Assembly: GCA_035315885.1 (NCBI GenBank)
Contig: DATFXM010000049.1
Span: 1 to 64,000 of the forward strand
From: DATFXM01 sp035315885
GTDB taxonomy: Bacteria > Acidobacteriota > Blastocatellia > UBA7656
Direction: 5' to 3'
Length of the DNA: 64,000 nt
The notes beneath the pieces were generated by a model. It was not told the DNA's origin, made no database searches, and was given only the letters and a program-made list of their open reading frames with translations. Position numbers and translations under genes: made by a program. Shown here piece after piece: positions 24,863 to 32,854 of this stretch. Position 1 is the stretch's first letter. Each line of letters opens with the position of its first letter.

Positions 24863-25456
24863 TTATCCGCCGCCGTTCTTTCGAAGTTCCAGCAGCACCT
24901 GCTTGGCGACCGCCTTCAAGGTATCGAAGACCCCGATGCCGCGGTTAGCGACTCCTTCGAATACCGGTTCATCCTTTCGAACCAGTTCCGATTTCAGGTC
25001 GGAAGCGGCGATGACGTTTGGGAGGTCGCGCTTGTTGAGCTGCAGAACGTACGGGACCTTCAGCAGATCGTAGCCGTGCTGTTTGAGATTCTGTTCAAGG
25101 TTATAGAGCGATTCGATATTTGCGTCCATCCGCTCGCGTTGCGAATCGGCTACGAACACGACTCCATCGACGCCCTTGAGGATGAGCTTTCGGCTTGCGT
25201 CGTAGAACACCTGCCCTGGAACTGTGTAGAGGTGGAATCTCGTTTTGAACCCGCGCACCGTCCCCAGATCTAGTGGTAAGAAATCGAAAAACAGCGTGCG
25301 GTCGGTCTCGGTTGCCAGGCTGATCAGTTTACCTTTAGCCTGAGCGGCAGTGGAGTCGTAGATGTATTGCAGGTTGGTGGTTTTCCCGCCAAGCCCGGGA
25401 CCGTAGTAAACGATCTTGCAGTTTATTTCGCGCGATGCGTAGTTGATGAACGTCAA
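24863..25456 (-). CDS. mglA: MglA-like small Ras-type GTPase
   Basis: A 197-residue GTPase of the MglA family, cytosolic switches that set cell polarity and gliding or type IV pilus motility in Myxococcus and relatives. The N-terminus FINYASREINCKIVYYGPGLGGKTTNL contains the P-loop; YTVPGQVFYDASRKLILKGVDGVVFVADSQ covers switch II and G3; LQLNKRDL is the G4 motif. The start is TTG with GAAGGAAG about 7 bases upstream and gives the usual family N-terminus. The gene follows the roadblock gene by about 80 bases on the same strand, matching the mglB-mglA order, so the neighbour is its probable GTPase-activating partner. Confidence 0.92.
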   Translation of the reverse strand: MTFINYASREINCKIVYYGPGLGGKTTNLQYIYDSTAAQAKGKLISLATETDRTLFFDFLPLDLGTVRGFKTRFHLYTVPGQVFYDASRKLILKGVDGVVFVADSQRERMDANIESLYNLEQNLKQHGYDLLKVPYVLQLNKRDLPNVIAASDLKSELVRKDEPVFEGVANRGIGVFDTLKAVAKQVLLELRKNGGG

Positions 25457-25537
25457 GGTCGTCTTCCTTCTTGCTTGCGCTCAACCGGTGAGGTTCGGGG
25501 CCGCTCCCGGCGTTTCGTTGATTCAGGGGCAGAGCCG

Positions 25538-26029
25538 CTAGTTAAATAGCGCATCGATATCTTCTTCGGTGATTTCGGCAAACGGTGAATCCAGCGAGAT
25601 TCCCATATCGCGTTCACGATTAATTTTCGAATCAATGGCGGCGAAGATCATGTTCATCTCGGCGGTCGCGCGCTTCACCCTCAGCCGAACAAGCCCGAGG
25701 CTTGACCGCTCGTCAAAAATGACTACGAGTATTACCCGCGATGCGACGATGGATATATGAATGTTGTCGCGTTCGCCTTCGTGAGACAGAACTGGGAAGC
25801 CGCGCTCGCCGATGAGATGCGCAAGGCCGTCGGTCGCCGCGACATTGCCGGCCGTAAGGCTGGCCAGGCTGGTCGTGTCCAGATTCAGCATCTCGCCGTG
25901 GGCGGCAATTTGTTGTCCGTTCTTGTCGACGAGGAATACAAACTTGGCATTGGCGTCCGCGCACAGGCGAGTTATCACCTGTTTGAGTTGCTCGTACTCC
26001 TGTTCATACAGTACGACGGGAGTCGTCAT
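25538..26029 (-). CDS. Roadblock/LC7 domain protein, MglB-like
   Basis: A 163-residue roadblock/LC7 domain protein. The core (about residues 10-125) has YEQLKQVITRLCADANAKFVFLVDKNGQQIAA, then LASLTAGNVAATDGLAHLIGE and VVIFDERSSLGLVRLRVKRA. The acidic C-terminal tail ends ITEEDIDALFN. MglB proteins of this type act as GTPase-activating proteins for MglA and mark a cell pole. A GAGGAG site lies five bases before the ATG. It is upstream of the mglA-like gene on the same strand. The DIDALF-type tail is seen in other MglB-like proteins and may bind the GTPase; that is inference. Confidence 0.87.
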   Translation of the reverse strand: MTTPVVLYEQEYEQLKQVITRLCADANAKFVFLVDKNGQQIAAHGEMLNLDTTSLASLTAGNVAATDGLAHLIGERGFPVLSHEGERDNIHISIVASRVILVVIFDERSSLGLVRLRVKRATAEMNMIFAAIDSKINRERDMGISLDSPFAEITEEDIDALFN

Positions 26030-26457
26030 CGCTTCTCCTCAATGAAAGCCGGCGAAAAAAGGAGCTATAAAAGGGCGTAGCCTTGGGCGAACCGTTTCGA
26101 GGCCGTACTTGTTGAACGTACTTTCTGTTGAGCTGGTCCCGCCTGTATAGGCCTTTCGCAGGGGCAGTTTGTGGGGTAACGGCTTTATAGCACAGGGGAA
26201 AAGACGAGTTCAAGACTTTTCAAAGGCAGCGGTTGGCGTAACTAGTTCTGAGTACTGAGTTCTGAGTTCTTGAGTGCGCTGGGACTGGAGAGTCTGAGTC
26301 CTGAGTTCTGAGTTCTGAGTCCGGACTACCACGCATTCATCACGCACCTCTGGACTCAGCAGTCGGCACTCAGAACTCAGAACTCAGAACTTCAGTTCTT
26401 CCTCCATGCGCTCCTGCCATTTTATACTTACTCATTCCCATCAAACCGGAGACTGTC
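26030..26457. other. Gap between divergent mglB-like and peptidase genes
   Basis: The first 200 bases hold the presumed promoter of the roadblock gene and no convincing ORF. The rest is a long heptamer repeat block (see separate entry), ending about 60 bases before the peptidase start. Confidence 0.6.
26244..26397. repeat. Longest CTGAGTN heptamer block, inverted arms
   Basis: The left half is AGTTCTGAGTACTGAGTTCT and further CTGAGTN copies; the right half is GGACTCAG..GCACTCAGAACTCAG and more NACTCAG copies. All four bases occur at the variable position. The two halves can pair over most of their length around a core of about 40 bases. It lies between two divergent genes, so it is not simply a terminator of one of them. 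Confidence 0.9.
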
Positions 26458-27624
26458 ATGACCTCAAAATTCGACAAGCATGTATCCAGAGAAGAAATCG
26501 TCCGCATCGTTTCAGAACTGGTCCGCCAAAACACGGTGAATCCCCCTGGCAACGAACACCTGTGTCGCGAGCTGGTCACAAGCTGCATGCAGTCTCTCGG
26601 AATGGAGGTCTCCTACCACGAGAAGCAGCCCGGCAGGACAAACGTCGTAGGCAGGATCGGCACCGGCAAGAAGTCCATCGGGTTCGTCTCGCATATGGAC
26701 GTAGTCCCTCCCGGCGAGCTCGACCAGTGGAAGACCCCTCCTTTTGAGCCAACCATCATCGACGGCAGGATCTACGGTCGCGGGACTCTCGACGACAAAG
26801 GATCGTTTGCCTGCGCGTATTCGGCTTGCAAAGCGTTTCTCGCCGAACACCCGGACTTCGACGGCAGCATCTACCTCATAGCTGCTGCGGACGAAGAAAT
26901 GGGCTCCGAGCTGGGCATCATCTACCTCGTGGAAGAATGCGGTTTGAGATTTGACGTAGCGATCATTCCCGACGGCGGGCGTATGGACCTCTCGATCTAC
27001 GGCGAGAAAGGCATCCTGTGGGTCGAACTCGAGAGTCGCGGCGTTCAGGCACACGGTTCGACTCCGGAACTCGGCCGCAATGCGATCGTACCTCTCGCGG
27101 AGGCGATCGCTGAAATCAAGACGCTCGATCTGGGCGGCGACTACGATCACGCGTTTGATGGATGGACCATGAATATCGGTACGATCCAGGGCGGCTCATC
27201 CACCAACACTGTGCCGTCAGTCGCCCGAGCGACAATCGATTTCCGTTTGCCCGGCGGAATCACCAAGCAGCAGGTTCTGTCAAAGCTCGAGAGCAAGCTG
27301 GCCGCGGCCAGGCACCGTTCGCCCGATTCCGAGGTAACCTTGAAAGTACTGCACGAAACAGAGCCTCATATTTCTGATAAGAATTCGATAATCGTGCGCA
27401 GCTTTGACACCGCGGTTCGACGGCTGGGCCTGCCGATGAAATACGAAACCTTCGGCGGAAACACCGTGGCAAAGAACCTGTTCTTTGCGGGCATCACATC
27501 AGTCGTGCACTATCCTGGAGACGATAAGCTTGCACACGTTCCCAATGAATTCGTGATCATCGATGAACTCGTATCAGGGTCGGTGCTTTATGCAGAAACG
27601 CTCGAGGCTTATTTCTTTGGCTAA
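26458..27624 (+). CDS. M20 family metallopeptidase (ArgE/DapE/ACY1 type)
   Basis: A 388-residue di-zinc peptidase or deacylase. Metal and catalytic residues are visible: the first His in GFVSHMDVVPPG, the bridging Asp in YGRGTLDDKG, the Glu pair in AAADEEMG, an Asp in AIIPDGG, and the last His in DDKLAHVPNEF. The dimerisation domain (about 185-295) has RGVQAHGSTPELGRNAI. Members remove N-acyl groups from amino acids or cut small peptides (ArgE, DapE, CPG2, PepV-like). No amino acid biosynthesis gene is near, so the substrate is open. The stop overlaps the start of the next gene. Confidence 0.93.
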   Translation: MTSKFDKHVSREEIVRIVSELVRQNTVNPPGNEHLCRELVTSCMQSLGMEVSYHEKQPGRTNVVGRIGTGKKSIGFVSHMDVVPPGELDQWKTPPFEPTIIDGRIYGRGTLDDKGSFACAYSACKAFLAEHPDFDGSIYLIAAADEEMGSELGIIYLVEECGLRFDVAIIPDGGRMDLSIYGEKGILWVELESRGVQAHGSTPELGRNAIVPLAEAIAEIKTLDLGGDYDHAFDGWTMNIGTIQGGSSTNTVPSVARATIDFRLPGGITKQQVLSKLESKLAAARHRSPDSEVTLKVLHETEPHISDKNSIIVRSFDTAVRRLGLPMKYETFGGNTVAKNLFFAGITSVVHYPGDDKLAHVPNEFVIIDELVSGSVLYAETLEAYFFG

Positions 27625-30109
27625 CAAACAAGTCAATCGTAGTGGATCGGTTGCTTCACCGCCGGGTCGAATCGACGGTGCATCGCGCTCGCCCATCAGA
27701 CCTGGCAGGTATTTGGTTGCTGCTCTGGTCGCCTTCGTGTTTGTAGCGTTGTCGCGGCCCGCCGTCGGACAGACGATTCAGGCAACAGCCGGCCAGATTC
27801 GCAAGGCCATGGACGCGCGAGATTTCGATCAGGCCGAAGCGCTGGTCAGGGGCTTGAAAGCCGCGCATCCGGCAGAGTTCGCGTTGAACAACTACGACTA
27901 TTTGCTGGCGCGACTGCTTGAGCGTAAGGGCACTGTCACCGAAGCGACTGAACTCTACCACTCGGTGCTAACCCGTAATTCGCCGCTTTCGCAATATGCC
28001 CTTTGGCATCTTGCGATCATCGCTCGCTCATCGGGAGATCTTGCTGCCGAACGGCAGTATCTGACTCGATTGCTTGTAGCGCATCCTCAAAGCGCTCTGG
28101 CCGCGAAGGCTCGCGAGCGAATGATCGATAGCCAACTCGAGAGTCACGAGTACAAGGCGGCGATCGCGTTGCTGAAGCCAAGCGCCGGGGTCACTGGCGC
28201 CCACGGGAGAAGCGCTATGCTGCGTCTCGCGCAGGCCTATGCGAGGACCGGCGAGGCTGAGTCCGCGCGCGTGCTCTTCAATCAGCTGGTCAACGGATCT
28301 CGCGACGACTATGCCCTGGAGGCTGCAGAAGAACTCGACCTGCTTGACCAGTCGACCCGCTCGAAGCCGGATGAGTTCGAGGCTTTGAGACGAGCCCGAA
28401 TCTACCTGTTTAATCGTCACTGGGCTGAAGCGCGAACGCATCTGCAGTACCTCGCGGACAAGTTTCCACAGAGCCCCAATCGCCCCGAGGTGTTGTATCA
28501 AACCGGATTCACCTACTTTCGTGAGTACCAATACGACCGCGCGATCGAATGGTTCAAACGGGTTCACGAGGAGTACCCGGCCAAAAAGGAGGGAGAACAG
28601 GGATTCTACTGGATAGGTTCGTCACTACAGCAGGCGAAGCGATACGAGCCGGCGGCTCGCAACTACGCTGAGTTCATAGACGCCTATCCAAAGAGCGACC
28701 TGATCGAGGGCGCCTATCGGAACGTGGTCGACAGCCTTCGATACGCGGGGAAGTTTGAAGAAGCGATTGAATGGGCTCACAAGACAACGCAGCGATTTGC
28801 CAACCAGCCGCTCGCGACCGTGGGTCTCTACAACGAGGCCAAGATCGAGCTGACCAGAGGCAAATATGATCGAGCGCTCCAGCTTCTAACGCGAGTTGAA
28901 GCGATGCCGGTTCACGCGAAAGTAATCAGCGCTCCGATTCGCGGCGAAGCGGCCTTCCTCAAGATATTTGCGATCGAGAAAATGGGACGGATCGCAGAAG
29001 CGACTCGCGCCTACTTCGCGATTCCGGATGAGCGGGACAACTACTTTGGGCAGCGAGCGACCGAGCGTCTGCGCGCGCTTGCGGAGACTGACGAAGGACG
29101 CCGCGTGATAGAACCAATCGTTCGGGGCTACCGGACTCAGGCTCGTGCTGCGCTAACCGGGGGACGTTACGCCGAGGCGAAAGATTCCGCCTCGCAGGCG
29201 CTCAGGGTGACACAGGATGCCTCAGCGCGGCGCGAGCTGCTCGGCGTTCTTCGCGAATGTTACTCCAAGCTACCGACCTATGCCGCGGCTTACCGATACA
29301 AGCTCATCGAAATCGGAAGGCCCGCCCTGACATCCGCACAGAAGCCTCTGGCGGACACTTCCCACGCTGCGCTAGCCAACGAGTTGATGGCTGTAGGCCT
29401 GTACGACGAAGGAGTGACCGAGTTGAGCCTGAGCGGATTGCAGGGTGCGCGTGCGGCGTCGGCGGATTCGACGCTCGGGGGAGATTCGGCCTACTCGCTG
29501 GCGGTGTATTCGAACCGGGGGGATCAGGCTTACAGGGCTGTTGCGTTTGGGGAGTCGGCGTCGCGCGGGCTTCCTAACGACTTTCGCGTAGAGCTGATGC
29601 CGCGCGATCTTGCGGAGTTGATCTATCCCGCGCCGTATCGTGACCACTTCGATCGGTACGCGCCGAAGGCCGGCGTTGATCCGCGCCTGGTGCTGTCGCT
29701 TGCGCGGCAGGAGAGCAGGTTCAATCCTTCGGTGAAGAGCCCCGCGGCGGCTCGCGGGCTGCTTCAATTCATCCCGGAGACCGCGTCGAAGCTTGCTGAA
29801 GAAGAGGGCATGAAGAATTTCGAACTCGACGATGTCTACGAGCCGGAGGTAGCAGTTCGGCTGGCGGTTCGATATGTGTCTGATCTGCTGAAGCTGTTTC
29901 CCAACAATCCGCACGCGGTTTTGGCGGCGTACAACACCGGCGAGCAAAACGTCGAGCGATGGATTGCTCGTGCGCACACGAATGACGTGGATCGGCTGGT
30001 GACCGAGATCGCGATACCCGAAACGAAGGACTACGTAGCAAAAGTAATGAACAGCTACAGGGCATACCTCGAGCTATACACTCCCGATTTGAAACCGGAA
30101 AAACGGTAG
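27590..30109 (+). CDS. Soluble lytic murein transglycosylase (Slt70-like)
   Basis: An 839-residue exported enzyme that cuts the glycan chain of peptidoglycan, forming 1,6-anhydro-muramyl ends. After an unusually long basic N-terminal region (about 40 residues) comes a hydrophobic segment (YLVAALVAFVFVAL), then a long alpha-superhelix of TPR-like hairpins (about 70-600), as in Slt70. The C-terminal goose-lysozyme domain has the catalytic Glu in LARQESRFNP, then SPAAARGLLQFIPETA and LAAYNTGEQNVERWI. I chose the ATG at MQKRSRL, which overlaps the upstream peptidase gene by 35 bases. The length exceeds E. coli Slt70 (645) because of the extended helical part. Confidence 0.9.
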   Translation: MQKRSRLISLANKQVNRSGSVASPPGRIDGASRSPIRPGRYLVAALVAFVFVALSRPAVGQTIQATAGQIRKAMDARDFDQAEALVRGLKAAHPAEFALNNYDYLLARLLERKGTVTEATELYHSVLTRNSPLSQYALWHLAIIARSSGDLAAERQYLTRLLVAHPQSALAAKARERMIDSQLESHEYKAAIALLKPSAGVTGAHGRSAMLRLAQAYARTGEAESARVLFNQLVNGSRDDYALEAAEELDLLDQSTRSKPDEFEALRRARIYLFNRHWAEARTHLQYLADKFPQSPNRPEVLYQTGFTYFREYQYDRAIEWFKRVHEEYPAKKEGEQGFYWIGSSLQQAKRYEPAARNYAEFIDAYPKSDLIEGAYRNVVDSLRYAGKFEEAIEWAHKTTQRFANQPLATVGLYNEAKIELTRGKYDRALQLLTRVEAMPVHAKVISAPIRGEAAFLKIFAIEKMGRIAEATRAYFAIPDERDNYFGQRATERLRALAETDEGRRVIEPIVRGYRTQARAALTGGRYAEAKDSASQALRVTQDASARRELLGVLRECYSKLPTYAAAYRYKLIEIGRPALTSAQKPLADTSHAALANELMAVGLYDEGVTELSLSGLQGARAASADSTLGGDSAYSLAVYSNRGDQAYRAVAFGESASRGLPNDFRVELMPRDLAELIYPAPYRDHFDRYAPKAGVDPRLVLSLARQESRFNPSVKSPAAARGLLQFIPETASKLAEEEGMKNFELDDVYEPEVAVRLAVRYVSDLLKLFPNNPHAVLAAYNTGEQNVERWIARAHTNDVDRLVTEIAIPETKDYVAKVMNSYRAYLELYTPDLKPEKR

Positions 30110-30217
30110 TTTCCGGCGGTCCTGCAAGTTGCCCGTCTGAGCGTGCTAACTTTTCGCGCCCGGTGTGTCTCTTACTTCATGAGGTCAATGAAGCGGCCCA
30201 CATTGGAGGCCGCGCCG

Positions 30218-30251
30218 GAAGTGGGTTCGAGCTGGAAGTGGGTTCGAGCTG
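30218..30251. repeat. Two 17-bp direct repeats
   Basis: GGAAGTGGGTTCGAGCT occurs twice head to tail (30218-30234, 30235-30251), 20 bases before the sigma factor start. It could lie in the leader of that gene or at its promoter. Confidence 0.85.
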
Positions 30252-30271
30252 GACGTGATGATGAAGGATGA

Positions 30272-30853
30272 ATGCCGAAATTGAGCGGAGAGCCGCCGGA
30301 TGAGGTTCTGGTAGTAGCTTCGATTCTCGGGGACCTTGGCGCATTTGACGAACTGGTGCTCAGGTATCGCGCTGCGGTCGTACGTGCGGCGCAGGCGATA
30401 GTGGGGCGTGAGGATGCCGAAGATGTCGCTCAAGACTCGTTGTTGTTGGCGTTCAAGGCGCTTCCATCTATCGAGGACCCAACCAGGTTTGCTGCATGGC
30501 TCGCTGCAATAACGCGGAACCGGGCGTTTAGATTTGGGAAACGCGAGCGGCAGCGACAGACAGGCCGAGTGGATCTGGATGAGTTTCTGATCGAGCGGGT
30601 CTCTGCCATAGCGGGGCCGGTGGTTGGAGAGGCGAATGACGAGCTCAGGCTCGCGTTTGAAGATGTACCTGCAGACTACGCGCTGGTTCTGAAGCTGAGG
30701 TTTCTGGATGAGATGCCGCTCAAACGCATCGCTGCATTTTTGGGAGTTCCGGTTTCGACGGTCAAGTGGCGGGTCTTTCGTGGAAAACAACTACTGAAGG
30801 AACAAGTGGAGCTATTGAGACGAGGTGAGAAATGGAAAGGGATAGAGAGATAG
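30272..30853 (+). CDS. ECF-type sigma-70 family RNA polymerase sigma factor
   Basis: A 193-residue sigma factor with only regions 2 and 4. Region 2: LGAFDELVLRYRAAVVRAAQAIVGREDAEDVAQDSLLLAF, where the DAEDVAQD stretch contacts core polymerase and the -10 element. Region 4: LRFLDEMPLKRIAAFLGVPVSTVKWRVFRGKQLLKE, the helix-turn-helix for the -35 element. ECF sigma factors are usually held by an anti-sigma factor encoded next door; here the next gene overlaps the sigma stop but shows no transmembrane segment or zinc-binding anti-sigma motif. Start ATG; the ribosome site is weak (AAGGATG). Confidence 0.9.
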   Translation: MPKLSGEPPDEVLVVASILGDLGAFDELVLRYRAAVVRAAQAIVGREDAEDVAQDSLLLAFKALPSIEDPTRFAAWLAAITRNRAFRFGKRERQRQTGRVDLDEFLIERVSAIAGPVVGEANDELRLAFEDVPADYALVLKLRFLDEMPLKRIAAFLGVPVSTVKWRVFRGKQLLKEQVELLRRGEKWKGIER

Positions 30854-31173
30854 TAAAGCTCGTGAACGTGCTTCATCGGATTGCACGGGCATTGAGACAC
30901 ATCGAATGGACTGGCGTGCCGGAAGATGCGCCCAGGTTCTGCCTGCAGCAGTACAACCGGGTGCTTCGGAGGTTGCGCGAGCTCGAGCCTGCGATAAGTA
31001 ACCTGTTTACTGAGTTGCCCGAGACTGCGGGGACTGCGGTAGTCAGGATCGCTACTCATGAGTTAGCGGCTTACTTTGAAGACGAATCGGTTGAAAGTCG
31101 TCGTCGTAGGCGAAGCCATTGCGGGCCGGTGCGGGTGCACGTTGGAGTTGCGGGACCGCATCGCTACTGGTGA
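30832..31173 (+). CDS. Hypothetical protein, first of tandem paralog pair
   Basis: A 113-residue protein I do not recognise. The first 85 residues align over their length with the next gene product: MERDREIVKLVNVLHRIARA here against MEREKEIEKLVNVLRRTSRM there, then EWTG, QYNRVL.RL.EL.P and ELAAYFEDE against QLAAYYEDE. It is helical and lacks the Trp-rich C-terminal half of its paralog; instead it ends in a basic tail SRRRRRSHCG. Its ATG lies 22 bases inside the end of the sigma factor gene, with a GAGGTGAG site, so translation is probably coupled. A role in controlling that sigma factor is possible but rests on position alone. Confidence 0.72.
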   Translation: MERDREIVKLVNVLHRIARALRHIEWTGVPEDAPRFCLQQYNRVLRRLRELEPAISNLFTELPETAGTAVVRIATHELAAYFEDESVESRRRRRSHCGPVRVHVGVAGPHRYW

Positions 31174-31184
31174 GAGGTGCAATC

Positions 31185-31715
31185 ATGGAGCGCGAGAAAG
31201 AAATCGAGAAGCTGGTGAACGTTCTTCGTCGCACGTCGCGAATGGCGTTGCAGGCTGAATGGACTGGCAGCAATCCGGACGTCGCGGCATTTTGCATAGA
31301 CCAGTACAACCGGGTCCTCGCTCGTTTAAAGGAACTCGACCCGGGAGTGGGCTCGGTATTCGAGCCGCTCGCGTCTGGAAGCTCGCTGACAGTGGCGGCG
31401 ATGGCTTGCCGACAGCTCGCAGCGTACTACGAGGACGAAGTCGGCCGGCAGGGAGGCTGGGGCGACTGGGCACGGTCTTGGGGAGACCCGAGGTTCGGGC
31501 TGTGGGCCGACAAAAAGGCGTTCAAAGAGTTCTGGGACAAGTCGGCCCGGGAGTTTGAGGACTTTGGGGACTTCATTCGACAAAGCTTCGAGGAGTGGTT
31601 CAGCCAGCGAAAAGAGGGTAAGCCGCCGGGAGAAGGGAAGGCCGAGGAAGCCGCGGGTCAAACCGGCAAGAGCGAAGAGCGAAAGACCTCCCCGATCGAC
31701 CCCGAGACGAGGTGA
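31185..31715 (+). CDS. Hypothetical protein, second of tandem paralog pair
   Basis: A 176-residue soluble protein of unknown function. Residues 1-85 repeat the fold of the preceding gene product. The C-terminal half is different: Trp/Asp-rich WGDWARSWGDPRFGLWADKK, FKEFWDKSAREFEDFGDF and FEEWFSQR, then a Lys/Glu/Pro tail. Amphipathic Trp-rich helices of this kind could bind a membrane surface or a partner protein. I chose the ATG with GAGAGGTG about 6 bases upstream; a longer in-frame start would overlap the first paralog. It is the third gene in the sigma factor unit and is convergent with the epimerase gene. Confidence 0.75.
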   Translation: MEREKEIEKLVNVLRRTSRMALQAEWTGSNPDVAAFCIDQYNRVLARLKELDPGVGSVFEPLASGSSLTVAAMACRQLAAYYEDEVGRQGGWGDWARSWGDPRFGLWADKKAFKEFWDKSAREFEDFGDFIRQSFEEWFSQRKEGKPPGEGKAEEAAGQTGKSEERKTSPIDPETR

Positions 31716-31837
31716 GACCCAACCTCCGCGTTTGGATCATCGAGTCCCCGGCATTTGGCACCTTTCAACCGCGAGGGGAATTTGCTAACGAACCCAGGGT
31801 TGCCGTCCGCGGCTACGCTGGGTAGACGTCGAAATAA

Positions 31838-32845
31838 TCAGTCACCCTTCAATACCTCATCCTCTGCGGCGTAATCGAACCTGGAAGGATCGAATTCAGG
31901 TGGGTGGTCGCGTTCCCATTCAACCGTTCGTTTTATTGCCTCCGTCGGAGGTACGCCTTCCGTGTAACCGAGCTCTTTCCGGATCCTTGTGGTGTCACCC
32001 CAAAGCTGGTTCCTGAAATCATAGGGCAGTCTTAGGTGGTCCGGAACCGTATCGTCCGGAATGATCTCTACGCGGCCGTTCCAACTCGCTGCTTCTCCAA
32101 TCGCCCGTACCCATCCCGCTTCCGACTGGGCGTCGGGTTCGCCAACGTTGTAAACGCGGCCTGCGGCCGCCTCATCCGACACCGCGAGCCCAATCGCGTC
32201 CGCCACATTCTCAACATAACCGCGTGTCCACAGCCAAGCCGCAACCGTCTTCCCCAGGAGTATCACGGAACGACCGTCCATCATCCGCTTAAGATAATCG
32301 AAGCATCGATGGTCACCGGGTCCGTACACCGCCGGTAATCGCAATATCGTAGTGGGGAGATCAGGCTCGGAGCCCGCTACGCCCTCTACCAGGATCTTTT
32401 CGTAGTCGTGAGATGGATCATCCGGTGCTTTGGCGAGTACCCGGTATGGGTAGAGTGTAGTTCGCAACCGAGAATCTTCATTGAAAGGACTGGTGACGGG
32501 CTCGCCCGATTCTATTCCGATGAGCAACCCGTACGCGCGGTAAACGTCCATGCTCGTGACGACCACCGATCTCTTGGCGATTCCTTTGAAAGCGGCGACC
32601 AGCTCGGTCGCGTCGCGCTCGGTGTGACAGATCATGTCGAGCACGACTTCGGGAGCGAACTCCTCAATCTGGGACCTGAGTTGTGGAAGCTGGTGACGAT
32701 CGGAGAGTATTTCTTTCACCCCGGCCGGCACTTCTGATGCAGTCTGTCCGCGGTGCAGCAGCATCAGCTCATGCCCTTCGACTGCTAGTTTTCGTATGAC
32801 GTGAGGGCCAATGAAACGAGTGCCACCGATGACAAATATTCGCAT
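31838..32845 (-). CDS. NAD-dependent epimerase/dehydratase family protein
   Basis: A 335-residue extended/atypical short-chain dehydrogenase. The N-terminal Rossmann motif is IFVIGGTRFIGPHVIRKL, the usual TGxxxxG loop being GGTRFIG. Further signs are the strand VVVTSMDVYRAYG, LRLPAVYGPGDHRCFDYL and VGEPDAQSEAGWVRAI. The Tyr-x-x-x-Lys catalytic pair of classic enzymes is not evident: after the Ser-Met-Asp-Val-Tyr stretch there is no lysine at the expected spacing. It may thus be an atypical member (RNA-binding CSP41-like or a reductase). It lies 9 bases downstream of the 2Fe-2S protein gene on the same strand, which suggests an operon. Confidence 0.82.
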   Translation of the reverse strand: MRIFVIGGTRFIGPHVIRKLAVEGHELMLLHRGQTASEVPAGVKEILSDRHQLPQLRSQIEEFAPEVVLDMICHTERDATELVAAFKGIAKRSVVVTSMDVYRAYGLLIGIESGEPVTSPFNEDSRLRTTLYPYRVLAKAPDDPSHDYEKILVEGVAGSEPDLPTTILRLPAVYGPGDHRCFDYLKRMMDGRSVILLGKTVAAWLWTRGYVENVADAIGLAVSDEAAAGRVYNVGEPDAQSEAGWVRAIGEAASWNGRVEIIPDDTVPDHLRLPYDFRNQLWGDTTRIRKELGYTEGVPPTEAIKRTVEWERDHPPEFDPSRFDYAAEDEVLKGD

Positions 32846-32854
32846 TGCGATGCC

